Part shown: positions 1 through 8,670 of the stretch, piece after piece
Numbering within the stretch: the stretch's first letter is position 1
How the letters are laid out: each line of letters opens with the position of its first letter
Assembly (NCBI GenBank): GCA_030693065.1
Contig: JAUYBL010000003.1
Span: 1 to 64,000, forward strand
Source: Methylococcaceae bacterium
Lineage (GTDB): Bacteria > Pseudomonadota > Gammaproteobacteria > Methylococcales > Methylomonadaceae
Length of the DNA stretch: 64,000 bases
Direction of reading: 5' to 3'
The notes under the pieces: generated by a model
The model's input: the letters and a program-made list of their open reading frames with translations, nothing else
Databases searched by the model: none
Told to the model about the DNA's origin: nothing
Position numbers and translations under genes: made by a program

Positions 1-108
1 TGAAATTGCCGAAAACGGTGATTTCAGGTGAAAACACGTCCTCATGCGAGGGCAAAATACAAAAATAGCAGGGATTCCGTGGCCGATTAATCACTGTCGG
101 TATACTTT

Positions 109-354
109 TTAGTTATAACGGCAGTATTTCGAGGTGCCCCACTGTACACCTTGAACAACCGGAACACGCAGGGCTCGATACCCCAAACTAACTCGAACAC
201 TACGAAATGCGCCGTTTATTATGGATTTAAATTGTAACGAAGGATGGCGGGGATTTTGTTTTAGCAGTTCATAGCTTTCTCGCGCTTGCTGCTGAATATT
301 AGCAGGCAACGCATCGAAATTTTCCCAAAATTTAGAAGAGGTAAAATGCTTCAA
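109..354 (-). CDS. RelE/ParE-family toxin-like protein
   Basis: An 81-residue protein resembling the toxin half of a type II toxin-antitoxin pair of the RelE/ParE superfamily. The N-terminal helices, the central RSVRVSLGYRAL segment and a C-terminal W-G-T-S-K-Y stretch follow the usual layout (R-V-x-L-x-Y-R-A-L, then W-I-G-x-H-x-x-Y-D). The C-terminus looks shortened or divergent compared with typical members of about 90 residues, so activity is uncertain. Its start codon overlaps the stop of the upstream gene by 4 bp, the usual antitoxin-first arrangement with translational coupling. Members of this family usually act as mRNA interferases or gyrase poisons; which applies here cannot be told. 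Confidence 0.6.
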   Translation of the reverse strand: MKHFTSSKFWENFDALPANIQQQARESYELLKQNPRHPSLQFKSIINGAFRSVRVSLGYRALRVPVVQGVQWGTSKYCRYN

Positions 355-551
355 AGCTCTCGCGCCGAGCCATTGTGATATTCAGCTAACGCTTCAGCTG
401 CCAATGCATCAAGCTTTCCTACACCAGCATCTGCTTCAATTTGTGCATCCCAAGCAGCTTCATCATACTGAGCAAACCATCGACGAAATTCGGCCAACTC
501 CTGTTGTGGTAACTGCTTAACAGCCTGTTCAATATCTTGGATAGAAGTCAT
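351..551 (-). CDS. putative antitoxin partner
   Basis: A 66-residue acidic, alanine-rich protein immediately upstream of, and overlapping by 4 bp, the RelE/ParE-like toxin gene. It begins MTSIQDIEQAVKQLPQQELA and contains FRRWFAQYD, a pattern common in small antitoxins found before ParE/RelE-like toxins: a helix of the LP-x-x-E-L-x-x-F-R type followed by a W-D-x-Q-I-E-x-D segment. No DNA-binding fold is obvious by eye, so the antitoxin call rests mainly on position, size and this motif. The pair is probably autoregulated, but no operator was identified in the about 100 bp before it. Confidence 0.6.
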   Translation of the reverse strand: MTSIQDIEQAVKQLPQQELAEFRRWFAQYDEAAWDAQIEADAGVGKLDALAAEALAEYHNGSAREL

Positions 552-656
552 AAATTGCTCCCTAATGCTTTTGTTTAATCATTCTTACTTACCGAACCGT
601 TGTAATCGATGGGCAAAAAAACCTGCACACCTTACCCGAACCCATTTTACAAGTCA

Positions 657-1178
657 TCATTCATAATCCAAATCATCTTCAAATCCACACCAATTTCTTG
701 CACAGATACCCAATTGGACATAACGATGAAACGAAGAGTAAGGCCAATCCACCGCTTGTTTTACATAACCATGCTTCACCGGGTTAAAGTGAATGTAATC
801 GATATGACGTGCAAAATCAGATTCATCCCTAATTGCATGCTCCCAAAACCTTCGTTGCCAAATTCCTCTTTCCTGCTTTCGTGTACGGCTTTTTGATATA
901 CGCTCGCCGGTTTCTATTTTCCTGGAAAAAGCCGATTTTATTTGTCGCCAACGCAAGCTGAAATCATCGTCACCTTCAGGCAAAGTCCAGATGGTGTGCA
1001 AATGCTCGGGCATAATTACAACCGCATCGACATGAAAAGGATGAGCAATTTTAACCTCCCGAAAAGCATTCCGGAGTAGGACGATATTTTCCGTTAACAA
1101 AGTACGTTTTCGATCCGCCAAGTTAACGGTGAAAAAGTACGTTCCACCAGAAACCCGATAACGTCGATAGTCGGTCAT
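657..1178 (-). CDS. REP-associated tyrosine transposase (RAYT)
   Basis: A 173-residue IS200/IS605-like single-strand transposase of the REP-associated (RAYT) branch. The start (TDYRRYRVSGGTYFFTVNL) and the VIMPEHLHTIW stretch with its H-L-H metal-binding pair are diagnostic. The HIDYIHFNPVKHG stretch carries the expected catalytic tyrosine. The protein looks full length. RAYTs are thought to nick and mobilise REP palindromes. Here REP-like inverted units start only about 70 bp upstream of the start codon (1251-1416), and a related pair occurs at 2796-2954, which supports a cognate RAYT-REP relationship. RAYTs are often domesticated single-copy genes; copy number cannot be judged from this window. 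Confidence 0.88.
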   Translation of the reverse strand: MTDYRRYRVSGGTYFFTVNLADRKRTLLTENIVLLRNAFREVKIAHPFHVDAVVIMPEHLHTIWTLPEGDDDFSLRWRQIKSAFSRKIETGERISKSRTRKQERGIWQRRFWEHAIRDESDFARHIDYIHFNPVKHGYVKQAVDWPYSSFHRYVQLGICARNWCGFEDDLDYE

Positions 1179-1250
1179 TGTTTATCGAATGGTTAAATTC
1201 AGCTTTGTAAAATTTTTGATACGGTGAAAAACCACGCCAGCGTAGGCATC

Positions 1251-1416
1251 GTAGGATGGGTAGAGGCGGAAGCCGAAACCCATCAAAATCAAGCCAATAA
1301 GTGTAGAAACGCTAAAACAGGGCATCCGAAAAATCATGTCGGTTATGAAGCTTGATTTATTTAATCATTGATGGATTGATAGGTTGATGGGTTTCGCTGC
1401 GCTCTACCCATCCTAC
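1251..1416. repeat. REP pair (BIME-like unit 1)
   Basis: Two inverted REP-like palindromes bound a ~165-bp unit. The left one (1251-1287) and the right one (1384-1416) each form a hairpin with GATGGGT and ACCCATC arms. They face each other. The segment between them shares patches with the second unit at 2796-2954 (an AAAAATCAT patch and a TTATGAAGC patch), so the whole unit and not only its ends is repeated. Truncated pieces with CCCATCTTACGCGTT follow at about 1421-1458. The unit lies just upstream of the RAYT gene. Confidence 0.85.
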
Positions 1417-1493
1417 GCTAACCCATCTTACGCGTTACGCTAACCCATCTTACGCGTTCTGTTAAAAATCAACCCAGATTTGTCGATTTCTTC

Positions 1494-2216
1494 TTATCCG
1501 ACCGCACTTGGAATCACATAAAACCGAGTGTTATCGAAAGGCAGATCATGTTTCAACATGCCGTGAATGGCATGCAGTAATTTACGCATCACGGCACAGA
1601 CGGCTTGTAATGGTTTTTTGCCGTTATCAACAAGATGTTGAAAATAGGCCCTGACATGTGGATCATGTTGTTTGGCGCTTAACGCGGGCATATACAGAGC
1701 CGACCGAAGTTGGCGATTGCCCGCTTTGGATAGGCGTGTTTTCTTGTGAACGCTTTTGCCGGAATCGAAAGCTTTAGGGTCAAGGCCGGCAAACTTCACC
1801 CATTCTCGGTGCGACAAGCCCGGCGGCAATAACAGTAATTCGCCCATAAGGGCAATGGCACTGGTTTCAGCAATTCCTTTGATGCCCACCAGTAAGGTGA
1901 GGATTCGCTTAAGTTCCGGATGAGTACCAATCAAACTCAGTGCCTCAGCGGTTAAGCGATCAATGCGCTTTTCTAATTGGGCGATAGCCAAGCGGGCATC
2001 GCGCAGCACGGCTTTTGGGGTTTCCTGCGTGGCGTTCAGGGCATGCAAATGGTTTTTGGCAGCGGCTTTTTGGCCGGTGAGCGCATTAATACGGCGAGCA
2101 AAACTGCGCAACGCCAGTTTCTCTGTAGTGGGCCGAGTCCAGGCGACAAAGTCCATTCGTGCGGCATATTCTGCCAAAGTATGGGCATCGACCGCATCGG
2201 TTTTGCTGTTTTTCAC
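1494..2216 (-). CDS. IS110 transposase, C-terminal part
   Basis: A 240-residue ORF holding the second half of an IS110-type transposase. It starts (GTG) with the SKTDAVDAHTLAEYA motif, which supplies the last two acidic residues of the DEDD RuvC-like domain. A coiled-coil region follows, then the Transposase_20 domain (LVGIKGIAETSAIALMGEL, then WVKFAGLDPKAFDSGKS and SKAGNRQLRSALYMPAL). The serine of the family's second catalytic centre lies in this part. It overlaps the N-terminal ORF by 4 bp (GTGA). Intact relatives usually encode one protein of about 330-400 residues, so this is a frameshifted or rearranged gene unless coupled or frameshifted translation makes the full product. Confidence 0.85.
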   Translation of the reverse strand: MKNSKTDAVDAHTLAEYAARMDFVAWTRPTTEKLALRSFARRINALTGQKAAAKNHLHALNATQETPKAVLRDARLAIAQLEKRIDRLTAEALSLIGTHPELKRILTLLVGIKGIAETSAIALMGELLLLPPGLSHREWVKFAGLDPKAFDSGKSVHKKTRLSKAGNRQLRSALYMPALSAKQHDPHVRAYFQHLVDNGKKPLQAVCAVMRKLLHAIHGMLKHDLPFDNTRFYVIPSAVG

Positions 2217-2611
2217 TTGTGCCCTTTGGGTATCAATACTTTGGCAAAATTGTGCGATGACTTTGGGTTAACGACCATCAATAACACCCCGGCATCATGC
2301 AGCGCGATGGATAAGTCAAAGTGATAAATCCCCGTAGCTTCCAGACAGACGATGATGCCTGGCAGTTTGCTCAGTTTCTTGGCTAAACGTGCATGGTCTG
2401 CACGGGTATTGGCGTACTTCTGAGGATCGAAGGGTTTGCCATTCTTACGAATGACCAGCACTAACTCTTCAGCCCCGACATCAATACCGGCAAAGAGAGA
2501 AAGGCTGGCGTCATTAGCAGTAGCATTCAGTTCAATAGGTGTCATAGGTATTTGCCTGAATCGAATTAAAGAAAGTAGACTACTCACTGGTTCCCGACCC
2601 TGCGCATGCAC
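2213..2611 (-). CDS. IS110 transposase, N-terminal part
   Basis: A 132-residue ORF with the first half of the DEDD_Tnp_IS110 domain: FAGIDVGAEELVLV supplies the first Asp and IIVCLEATGIYHFDLS the Glu. It ends VVNPKSSHNFAKVLIPKGHK and stops exactly where the C-terminal ORF begins in another frame. In typical IS110 proteins the K-V-L is followed almost directly by the S-K-T-D motif, so the junction carries a few extra residues as well as a frame change. The first ~20 residues may be non-native, because an internal ATG before TPIELNATAND also fits. Confidence 0.82.
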   Translation of the reverse strand: MHAQGREPVSSLLSLIRFRQIPMTPIELNATANDASLSLFAGIDVGAEELVLVIRKNGKPFDPQKYANTRADHARLAKKLSKLPGIIVCLEATGIYHFDLSIALHDAGVLLMVVNPKSSHNFAKVLIPKGHK

Positions 2612-2795
2612 CTACCTTCCTTGTATATACAGGCTCTAAGCCTTAGATACTCCACGGAATGGGTGAATAGGGCGGGGGCCAATCTACGCACAGGCTCTGA
2701 TTAACAAATCAGTCCTCAGGGCGGGACGGCCTCCCAATGAACGGGCAAAGCTTATTGGATGTTCTTCCAATGGGCTCTTTAAATTTGATCATACA
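2612..2795 (-). ncRNA. candidate IS110 bridge-RNA region
   Basis: About 180 bp of noncoding sequence lies between the transposase start and the IS end. In the IS110 group the matching segment is known to encode a structured bridge RNA that specifies donor and target sites. Hairpins seen here include CTGATT/AATCAG (2697-2702 with 2707-2712) and ATTGGA/TCCAAT (2754-2759 with 2766-2771). GC-rich stretches between them could form guide loops. The RNA itself is inferred from position and family knowledge. Confidence 0.4.
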
Positions 2796-2954
2796 AGGAT
2801 GGGTAGAGGCGGAAGCCGAAACCCATCAAAACCAGGCCAAAGCATGCACAATCACCAAGACGAAGTATCCAAAAAATCATAACAATTATGAAGCGTGGTT
2901 GGTTTAATTTTGGTGCTTTGATGGGTTTCGCTGCGCTCTACCCATCTTACGCGT
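2796..2954. repeat. REP pair (BIME-like unit 2)
   Basis: Second ~160-bp REP-bounded unit. The left palindrome (2796-2827) is nearly identical to that at 1251, and the right one (2918-2954) to that at 1384; the interior is alignable but diverged. It starts right at the presumed IS110 end. Confidence 0.85.
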
Positions 2955-3040
2955 TCACCGTGTTTACATACGTTAGTTGTAAATGGTGGGCAAAAATCCA
3001 GCCTACCCAATACACCGGGCTGCCTAACCGGCTTGAATAT

Positions 3041-3916
3041 TTAGAACTCAGTTTCAGATAGCTCATAAGTTTGCATATTACCATTATGTACTTTGTATAA
3101 GGTCATAGTGATACTGCTAAATTGCTTGCCATTGGAAATTGAGATTTCCTTCAAATTAAATGCTTCAGATCGAGACAGCCCACCATTGCTAAGATCTCGA
3201 TAGCGAATATCATAATTCCCAGCTCTAATATCGGTCAGGGAAAAATTATTAAACGCAGGAATGTAAAATTGTCTAATTGGATAATCGTGAGAGCTATCAA
3301 GAGATACTAATTTTACAAAAACATCTGAATCATTTTGTGTGTTATCAACAGTTACCGTTGATAAACCATCCGTGTGAAGCTTTTTATAGCCTTCTATGTA
3401 ACCCGCAGAAGCTGGCCATGGATGATTGTTTGGAGCAGATTTAGGCCTCACATATAAAGGCTTTTCTGGAATAGGAGACTCTATATATGGTTTAGGTCTT
3501 GGTAAAGGTTGACTTGTCTTTTCATTTGTTCCAATTAAAAGAACATAACCCAAGAACAAATAAAATCCGAATAGTAACCAATTATTTCTAATGTGAAAGT
3601 AAATGTCGTTACTGAAATCTGTAATAGATTTTCGTCTGGATATAGACTCAGTAATTATATCTGGCCGATTGTTTGAGTATTTATCCGAAATTTCTTGTTT
3701 TTCGATTGATACATCATGTTTTAAACGCCTTTCAGGATCAGACAAAACCTCATACGAAGTATTAATTATTTTCATGATATTGGCCGCTTCCGTATTGCCT
3801 GGATTTCGGTCTGGATGATATTTCTGGCTGAGCGTCTTGTAAGCAGCGCGAATAACTTCCGGCGGCGCATTTCTGGCAACCTTGAGATTATCATAGTGAG
3901 TGTGGATTTTATTCAT
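3041..3916 (-). CDS. membrane-anchored J-domain protein
   Basis: A 291-residue protein with an N-terminal DnaJ domain (residues about 5-70, with the HPD motif at 34-36) and one hydrophobic segment (about 112-130). A Pro-rich linker follows (PLPRPKPYIESPIPEKPLYV). The C-terminal ~130 residues, starting near PWPASAGYIEGYKK, are not recognised. J-domains stimulate the ATPase of DnaK-type chaperones. The topology suggests a cytoplasmic J-domain tethered to the inner membrane with the C-terminal domain outside. It has neither the Gly/Phe region nor the zinc fingers of DnaJ proper. It is lower in GC than the downstream biosynthetic genes and next to mobile DNA, so it may be part of the accessory region. 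Confidence 0.75.
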   Translation of the reverse strand: MNKIHTHYDNLKVARNAPPEVIRAAYKTLSQKYHPDRNPGNTEAANIMKIINTSYEVLSDPERRLKHDVSIEKQEISDKYSNNRPDIITESISRRKSITDFSNDIYFHIRNNWLLFGFYLFLGYVLLIGTNEKTSQPLPRPKPYIESPIPEKPLYVRPKSAPNNHPWPASAGYIEGYKKLHTDGLSTVTVDNTQNDSDVFVKLVSLDSSHDYPIRQFYIPAFNNFSLTDIRAGNYDIRYRDLSNGGLSRSEAFNLKEISISNGKQFSSITMTLYKVHNGNMQTYELSETEF

Positions 3917-4038
3917 AAGCCATATATGAAAATATCAAATCATAAAAAGCCATGTAGGGTATGCACCACATACCATTTCCAAAGCTTTAGAATTACCCCA
4001 CCTACTGAAAATAGCACGCAATACATACCCCACAACAA

Positions 4039-5133
4039 TTACAAACTATCCAATATCGCCCGTTTAACCGCATCCAGACTAGCATCAATCGTCACCGGCT
4101 TGGCATCGGCACATTGCAGCATGGCGATGTCCGGGTCTTTGATGCCGTTGCCGGTCAGGGTGCAGACGATGGTGCTGCCTTCGGGGATTTTGCCGGTGCT
4201 GATGTCGTGTAACGCACCCGCTAATGACGTGGCTGAGGCGGGTTCGCAGAATACGCCTTCGTGTTGTGACAACATTTTTTGTGCAGCCAGGATTTGTTCG
4301 TCGGTGAATTTATCGAACCAGCCGCCGGATTCTTTTTGCACATTCCAAGCCAAATCCCAGGATTGCGGATGGCCGATACGGATGGCGGTTGCGACAGTTT
4401 CAGGATTGTCGACCATGGCGCCTTCAACAAAAGGCGCAGCGCCAGCAGCTTGATAACCACACATGATTGGGCGTCCACGGACAACCGCAGGCAAACCGGG
4501 CGCATAAGTGGAATATTCTTTGTAACCTTTCCAATAGGCGGTGATGTTACCCGCGTTACCGACCGGCAAGCAGTGGTAGTCAGGTGCAAAGCCGAGTTCA
4601 TCAATGATTTCGAATGCCGCTGTTTTTTGGCCTTCGATTCTGAACGGGTTGATGGAGTTTACGATGGTGACCGGGGCAAGCTCCGCGACTTCTTTAACTA
4701 AGGCCATGCCTCTATCAAAGTTGCCGTTGATTTGGATTATTTTGGCATCGTACATTAAGGTTTGCGCCAATTTACCCAGGGCGATTTTGCCTTCCGGAAT
4801 TAACACGAATGCTTTAATCCCGGCACGTACCGCATAAGCCGCCGCAGCCGCTGAAGTGTTGCCGGTAGACGCGCAGATAATCGCTTGACTGCCTTGCTCG
4901 ACGGCTTTGGTCACCGCCATAGTCATACCGCGATCTTTAAATGAGCCGGTAGGGTTTAAGCCTTCAAATTTGACGTAAATCTTCACGTCTTTGCCGATCA
5001 AGCGGGGAATGTTTTCCAGTTGAATCAACGGCGTGTTGCCTTCGCCCAAGCTGATTAAGCGGGTAGTCGGGCTGACAGGCAGGCGACTTCTGTAGTGTTC
5101 GATTAAACCGGTGTAGCGAGTATGTTGTGGCAT
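4039..5133 (-). CDS. thrC: threonine synthase
   Basis: A 364-residue PLP enzyme converting O-phosphohomoserine to threonine, the last step of threonine synthesis. The PLP lysine lies in the SFKDRGM motif (K66), and the phosphate-binding GNAGN loop is at about residue 193. Length fits the shorter, Bacillus-like class of threonine synthase. It begins 4 bp after hom, so the two are almost certainly co-transcribed. The hom-thrC order, with an alanine-type aminotransferase upstream, is common in gammaproteobacteria outside the enterics. No attenuator of the enteric thr type was seen. Confidence 0.96.
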   Translation of the reverse strand: MPQHTRYTGLIEHYRSRLPVSPTTRLISLGEGNTPLIQLENIPRLIGKDVKIYVKFEGLNPTGSFKDRGMTMAVTKAVEQGSQAIICASTGNTSAAAAAYAVRAGIKAFVLIPEGKIALGKLAQTLMYDAKIIQINGNFDRGMALVKEVAELAPVTIVNSINPFRIEGQKTAAFEIIDELGFAPDYHCLPVGNAGNITAYWKGYKEYSTYAPGLPAVVRGRPIMCGYQAAGAAPFVEGAMVDNPETVATAIRIGHPQSWDLAWNVQKESGGWFDKFTDEQILAAQKMLSQHEGVFCEPASATSLAGALHDISTGKIPEGSTIVCTLTGNGIKDPDIAMLQCADAKPVTIDASLDAVKRAILDSL

Positions 5134-5137
5134 GGTG

Positions 5138-6448
5138 TTATCCCAAAGTTTCCAGACGAATACGGTTGACTTTACCTGTGACGGTTTTTAATGCTTCGAT
5201 TTTAGCAATCGCAGCGTTCATTTCTTTTTCCAGGGTGATTTGTGTCAGCAGGATGATAGGCACTGCTGTTTTATTGAGCTGAGGTTCTTTTTGGATGATG
5301 GCTTCAATGCTGATGTGGTGGTCAGCCAATATTTTGGTGACATCTGCCAATACGCCGGGTTTGTCTTCAGCAGTCAGGCGCAGATAGTAAGCGGTTTTGA
5401 AGCTGTCTGGCGACAATACGGGAATGTCAGCCAACGAATCGGCTTGAAACGCCAGATGCGGCACGCGGTTTTCCGGATCGGTGGTTAAGGCTCTAACCAC
5501 ATCAATGACATCCGCCACAACCGCTGAAGCAGTCGGTTCAGCACCGGCTCCGGCACCGTAATAAAGCGTTGGTCCGACAGCATCGCCTTTTACTAATACG
5601 GCATTCATTACGCCATCGACATTGGCAATTAGCCTACGCGCAGGGATCAATGTGGGGTGAACGCGTAGTTCAATACCTTCGGTAGTTTTTCTGGCGATTC
5701 CCAAATGCTTGATGCGATAGCCCAGTTGTTCAGCGTATTCGACATCATCGCGGGTAATTTGAGTAATGCCTTCGGTGTAGACTTTGTCGAATTGCAGCGG
5801 AATACCAAAGGCAATTGAGGCCAAGATAGTTAACTTGTGACCGGCATCGATACCTTCAACATCAAAGGTGGGATCGGCTTCGGCATAACCTAAGGCTTGT
5901 GCTTCGGCTAATACATCTTGGAAGTCGCGGCCTTTGTCGCGCATTTCAGTCAGGATAAAGTTGCCCGTACCGTTGATAATACCGGCCAGCCATTGGATTT
6001 GATTACCGCTCAAGCCTTCGCGAATGGCTTTGATGATCGGCACGCCACCGGCAACTGCGGCTTCAAACGCAACAATAACGCCTTTTTCGCTGGCTTTGGC
6101 GAAGATCTCGTTGCCATGTAAAGCCAATAACGATTTGTTTGCAGTAACAACGTGTTTGCCGTTTTCGATAGCTTTTAACACGAGGTCTTTAATCGGACCG
6201 GCACCGCCGATTAATTCCAAAACGATGTCGATTTCCGGGTCGTTGATAATATCCAGCGGATCATTGGTGAGGATGATGCCTTGGGTATCGCAGATGCGGG
6301 CTTTGGTTAAATCCTTAGCGGATGCCCGGGTGATAATTATGTCACGCCCTGCCCTACGCGCAATTTCCGCCGCATTGCGTTTTAATACATTGACGGTACC
6401 GCCACCGACGGTGCCCAATCCCAAAATACCCACTTTTACCGGTTTCAA
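5138..6448 (-). CDS. hom: homoserine dehydrogenase
   Basis: A 436-residue monofunctional homoserine dehydrogenase reducing aspartate semialdehyde to homoserine for the threonine and methionine branches. The N-terminal NAD(P) fold shows GILGLGTVGGGTVNVL. The catalytic domain contains GIINGTGNFILTEM and AEADPTFDVEGIDAGHK with the conserved lysine. A C-terminal ACT domain (about 355-430, YYLRLTAEDKPGVLADVTKIL) is the usual site of threonine feedback inhibition. It is not fused to aspartokinase. thrC follows 4 bp downstream, and alaC lies upstream across a 175-bp gap with a palindromic repeat. Confidence 0.96.
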   Translation of the reverse strand: MKPVKVGILGLGTVGGGTVNVLKRNAAEIARRAGRDIIITRASAKDLTKARICDTQGIILTNDPLDIINDPEIDIVLELIGGAGPIKDLVLKAIENGKHVVTANKSLLALHGNEIFAKASEKGVIVAFEAAVAGGVPIIKAIREGLSGNQIQWLAGIINGTGNFILTEMRDKGRDFQDVLAEAQALGYAEADPTFDVEGIDAGHKLTILASIAFGIPLQFDKVYTEGITQITRDDVEYAEQLGYRIKHLGIARKTTEGIELRVHPTLIPARRLIANVDGVMNAVLVKGDAVGPTLYYGAGAGAEPTASAVVADVIDVVRALTTDPENRVPHLAFQADSLADIPVLSPDSFKTAYYLRLTAEDKPGVLADVTKILADHHISIEAIIQKEPQLNKTAVPIILLTQITLEKEMNAAIAKIEALKTVTGKVNRIRLETLG

Positions 6449-6510
6449 ATCAAACTCCTGAATAACTTATTATTTTTGTAATAATCGCTGAACAAATTAA
6501 TTTCATTCAT

Positions 6511-6594
6511 GGTTCGACAAGCTCACCACGAACGGAATTAACTTGATCCGTTCGGCTGTCCTTAGACCACCCTTGCGGTGGAGCTTGTCGAAGG
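6511..6594. repeat. intergenic palindromic repeat
   Basis: An imperfect palindrome between alaC and hom. The outer arms TTCGACAAGCTC (6513-6524) and GAGCTTGTCGAA (6581-6592) pair exactly, and an inner pair CGAACGGA/TCCGTTCG (6529-6536 and 6547-6554) nests inside. It is unrelated in sequence to the REP units at 1.2-3 kb, and resembles the TTCGACAAGCTC-type dispersed repeat seen in many proteobacteria. It could act as a hairpin between the two genes. Confidence 0.8.
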
Positions 6595-6623
6595 ACTGTA
6601 CAGAGATTCCGTAAAGCCGGACA

Positions 6624-7808
6624 TTATATAACGCCGTCTTTCTTAAACATATTGCGGATGCCACGAACAGCTTGGCGTGTGCGGTGTTCGTTTTCGATCA
6701 GGCCAAAACGCACATGATCGTCACCGTATTGACCAAAACCCACGCCGGGAGCCACCGCGACTTTGGCTTCAGCTAATAGTTTTTTGGAAAATTCTAATGA
6801 ACCCATTTTTTGATAAGCTTCCGGGATTTTTGCCCAAACGAACATGGTCGCTTTGGGTTTTTCAACCGGCCAGCCTGCTGCCGTCAAGCCATCGCACAAC
6901 ACGTCGCGTCTTTTGCGATACATGTCGGCAATTTCCGCCACACACTCTTGTGGTCCTTCAAGCGCAGCAATTGCAGCGATTTGAATGGGCGCAAAGGTGC
7001 CGTAATCCATATAAGATTTAATACGTGCCAGTGCCGCAACCAATTCTTTATTGCCACACATAAAACCCACACGCCAACCTGGCATGTTGTAGCTTTTAGA
7101 CATGGAGAAGAATTCGACAGCAATGTCTTTGGCACCTTCTATTTGCAGAATAGACGGTGCTTTGTAGCCATCGAAAACAATATCGACATAAGCAATATCA
7201 TGCACTACCCAAATCTTATGTTCTTTAGCCAACGCAATAATTTTCTCGAAGAAATCCAGCTCTACACATTGTGTAGTTGGATTGCCCGGAAAATTGATTA
7301 TCAGCATTTTCGGCTTGGGCCAAGATTCAACGATGGCCTTTTCCAGTTCGTCGAAGAAATCCACGCCAGGAATTAACGGTACATGGCGCACATCCGCACC
7401 CGCTATAACTACACCATAAGGGTGAATGGGATAAGCCGGATTGGGCACCAGCACTGTATCGCCAGGACCTAATGTTGCCAAGGCCAAATGCGCTAGACCT
7501 TCTTTAGAGCCGATGGTGACGATAGCTTCTGTATTGGGATCCAAGTCAACATCAAAACGGTTTTTGTACCAGTCGCAGATGGCTTTTCTTAAGCGCGGAA
7601 TACCTTTAGACACTGAATAACGATGGGTATCCGGGCGCTGGGCGGCTTCGATCAATTTATCGACGATATGTTGAGGCGTCGCTTGATCGGGATTGCCCAT
7701 ACCAAAATCGATAATATCTTCTCCCGCGGCACGTGCTTTAGCTTTTAACTCATTAACGATATTAAAAACGTAGGGCGGCAGGCGGCTAATTCTCTGAAAT
7801 TCTTCCAT
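6624..7808 (-). CDS. alaC: alanine-type class I aminotransferase
   Basis: A 394-residue fold-type I PLP aminotransferase of the AlaC group (glutamate-pyruvate aminotransferase). PLP-binding and substrate motifs are visible: [28 protein letters not shown], and the Schiff-base lysine in [15 protein letters not shown]. The ATG at 7808 ([13 protein letters not shown]) is preferred to the upstream TTG at 7826 because family members start close to this point. It lies upstream of hom-thrC in the same direction, which fits amino-acid metabolism. A diaminopimelate aminotransferase role is less likely but cannot be excluded from sequence alone. Confidence 0.85.
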   Translation of the reverse strand: MEEFQRISRLPPYVFNIVNELKAKARAAGEDIIDFGMGNPDQATPQHIVDKLIEAAQRPDTHRYSVSKGIPRLRKAICDWYKNRFDVDLDPNTEAIVTIGSKEGLAHLALATLGPGDTVLVPNPAYPIHPYGVVIAGADVRHVPLIPGVDFFDELEKAIVESWPKPKMLIINFPGNPTTQCVELDFFEKIIALAKEHKIWVVHDIAYVDIVFDGYKAPSILQIEGAKDIAVEFFSMSKSYNMPGWRVGFMCGNKELVAALARIKSYMDYGTFAPIQIAAIAALEGPQECVAEIADMYRKRRDVLCDGLTAAGWPVEKPKATMFVWAKIPEAYQKMGSLEFSKKLLAEAKVAVAPGVGFGQYGDDHVRFGLIENEHRTRQAVRGIRNMFKKDGVI

Positions 7809-7896
7809 TGACGGTTCTTTAGGCAACGAATGTAAAGTGGCGTTAAAAATGCGGGCTAAGGTACTGTTGTTAATACCCTATGTCAAATAGAGCTAC

Positions 7897-8670
7897 TTAC
7901 GCTTGTGACTGTAGTAATACCTGAGCGACTCGCAGCAAATCTTCCTGGGTGTCAACACCGGCAGCGGGTGTTTTAGCCACCGTTTTTACTAAAATAGCCT
8001 CGCCGTGCCAAAGTATACGTAATTGCTCCAAGGCTTCGACCGACTCGAGCGGCGACGCTTCCCATAAGCAATAACGCTGTAAAAAATCGACGGTATAGGC
8101 ATACATACCAATGTGACGAAGATAAGGCATTTTATTGGTCAGCTGTCGATCAACTAACGCAAACCCATCGCGATCCCACGGAATCGGCGCACGACTAAAA
8201 TACAATGCAAATCCTGCTTTATTGAGCACAACTTTAACCGCATTGGGGTTAAAAATCTCTTCTTGCTCATTAATACGCGCCGCCAAGGTAGCAATGCCCG
8301 CTTGTTGTTGACTGGCTAAAGCTTCCGCCACGTCGCGAATATAGTCGGGCGGAATTAACGGCTCATCGCCTTGCAGATTGACGATGATTTGCTCGTTTTG
8401 CCAGCCGCACAGACTGGAAACCTCGGCAAGTCGTTCAGTACCGCTTTGGTGATCAGCGCGGGTCATTACCGCTTTGATACCTAAGTCAGTAACGGCGTTT
8501 AAGATTCTGTCATCATCGGTCGCAACGATAACTTCTTCGGCGCCGGACTCCAGTGCCCGCTCGCAGACATGCACAATCATTGGTTTACCAGCGATGTCTA
8601 ACAGCGGCTTGCCCGGCAAGCGGGTGGAGCCAAAGCGTGCGGGTATGACAACCTTAAAAGACGGGCTCAT
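7897..8670 (-). CDS. kdsB: 3-deoxy-manno-octulosonate cytidylyltransferase
   Basis: A 257-residue cytoplasmic enzyme that activates Kdo with CTP to CMP-Kdo for lipopolysaccharide core synthesis. The nucleotidyltransferase start motif [17 protein letters not shown] and [12 protein letters not shown] are diagnostic, and length matches the family. It overlaps the Trm112-family gene by 4 bp and is the last gene of the exbB-exbD-lpxK-trm112-kdsB run, an arrangement well known in gammaproteobacteria and consistent with outer-membrane biogenesis. Confidence 0.97.
   Translation of the reverse strand: MSPSFKVVIPARFGSTRLPGKPLLDIAGKPMIVHVCERALESGAEEVIVATDDDRILNAVTDLGIKAVMTRADHQSGTERLAEVSSLCGWQNEQIIVNLQGDEPLIPPDYIRDVAEALASQQQAGIATLAARINEQEEIFNPNAVKVVLNKAGFALYFSRAPIPWDRDGFALVDRQLTNKMPYLRHIGMYAYTVDFLQRYCLWEASPLESVEALEQLRILWHGEAILVKTVAKTPAAGVDTQEDLLRVAQVLLQSQA

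Larger units (their letters stand above)
1475..2795 (-). mobile_element. IS110-family insertion sequence
   Basis: The extent is approximate: it runs from just after the REP fragments to just before the second REP unit, and covers both transposase ORFs plus about 180 bp of noncoding DNA upstream of the transposase. No terminal inverted repeats are obvious, which is normal for IS110. The element sits between two REP-bounded units, and REP-like palindromes are known targets for several IS110 relatives. The exact ends would have to come from comparison with an empty site. Confidence 0.7.

Noticed and set aside
609-896. 95-residue plus-strand frame in the RAYT region
   Set aside because: Lies antisense to the RAYT gene and has no recognisable feature.
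1251-2954. CRISPR array from repeated short units
   Set aside because: Repeats are inverted palindromes with long unequal gaps and no spacer regularity; they are REP elements.
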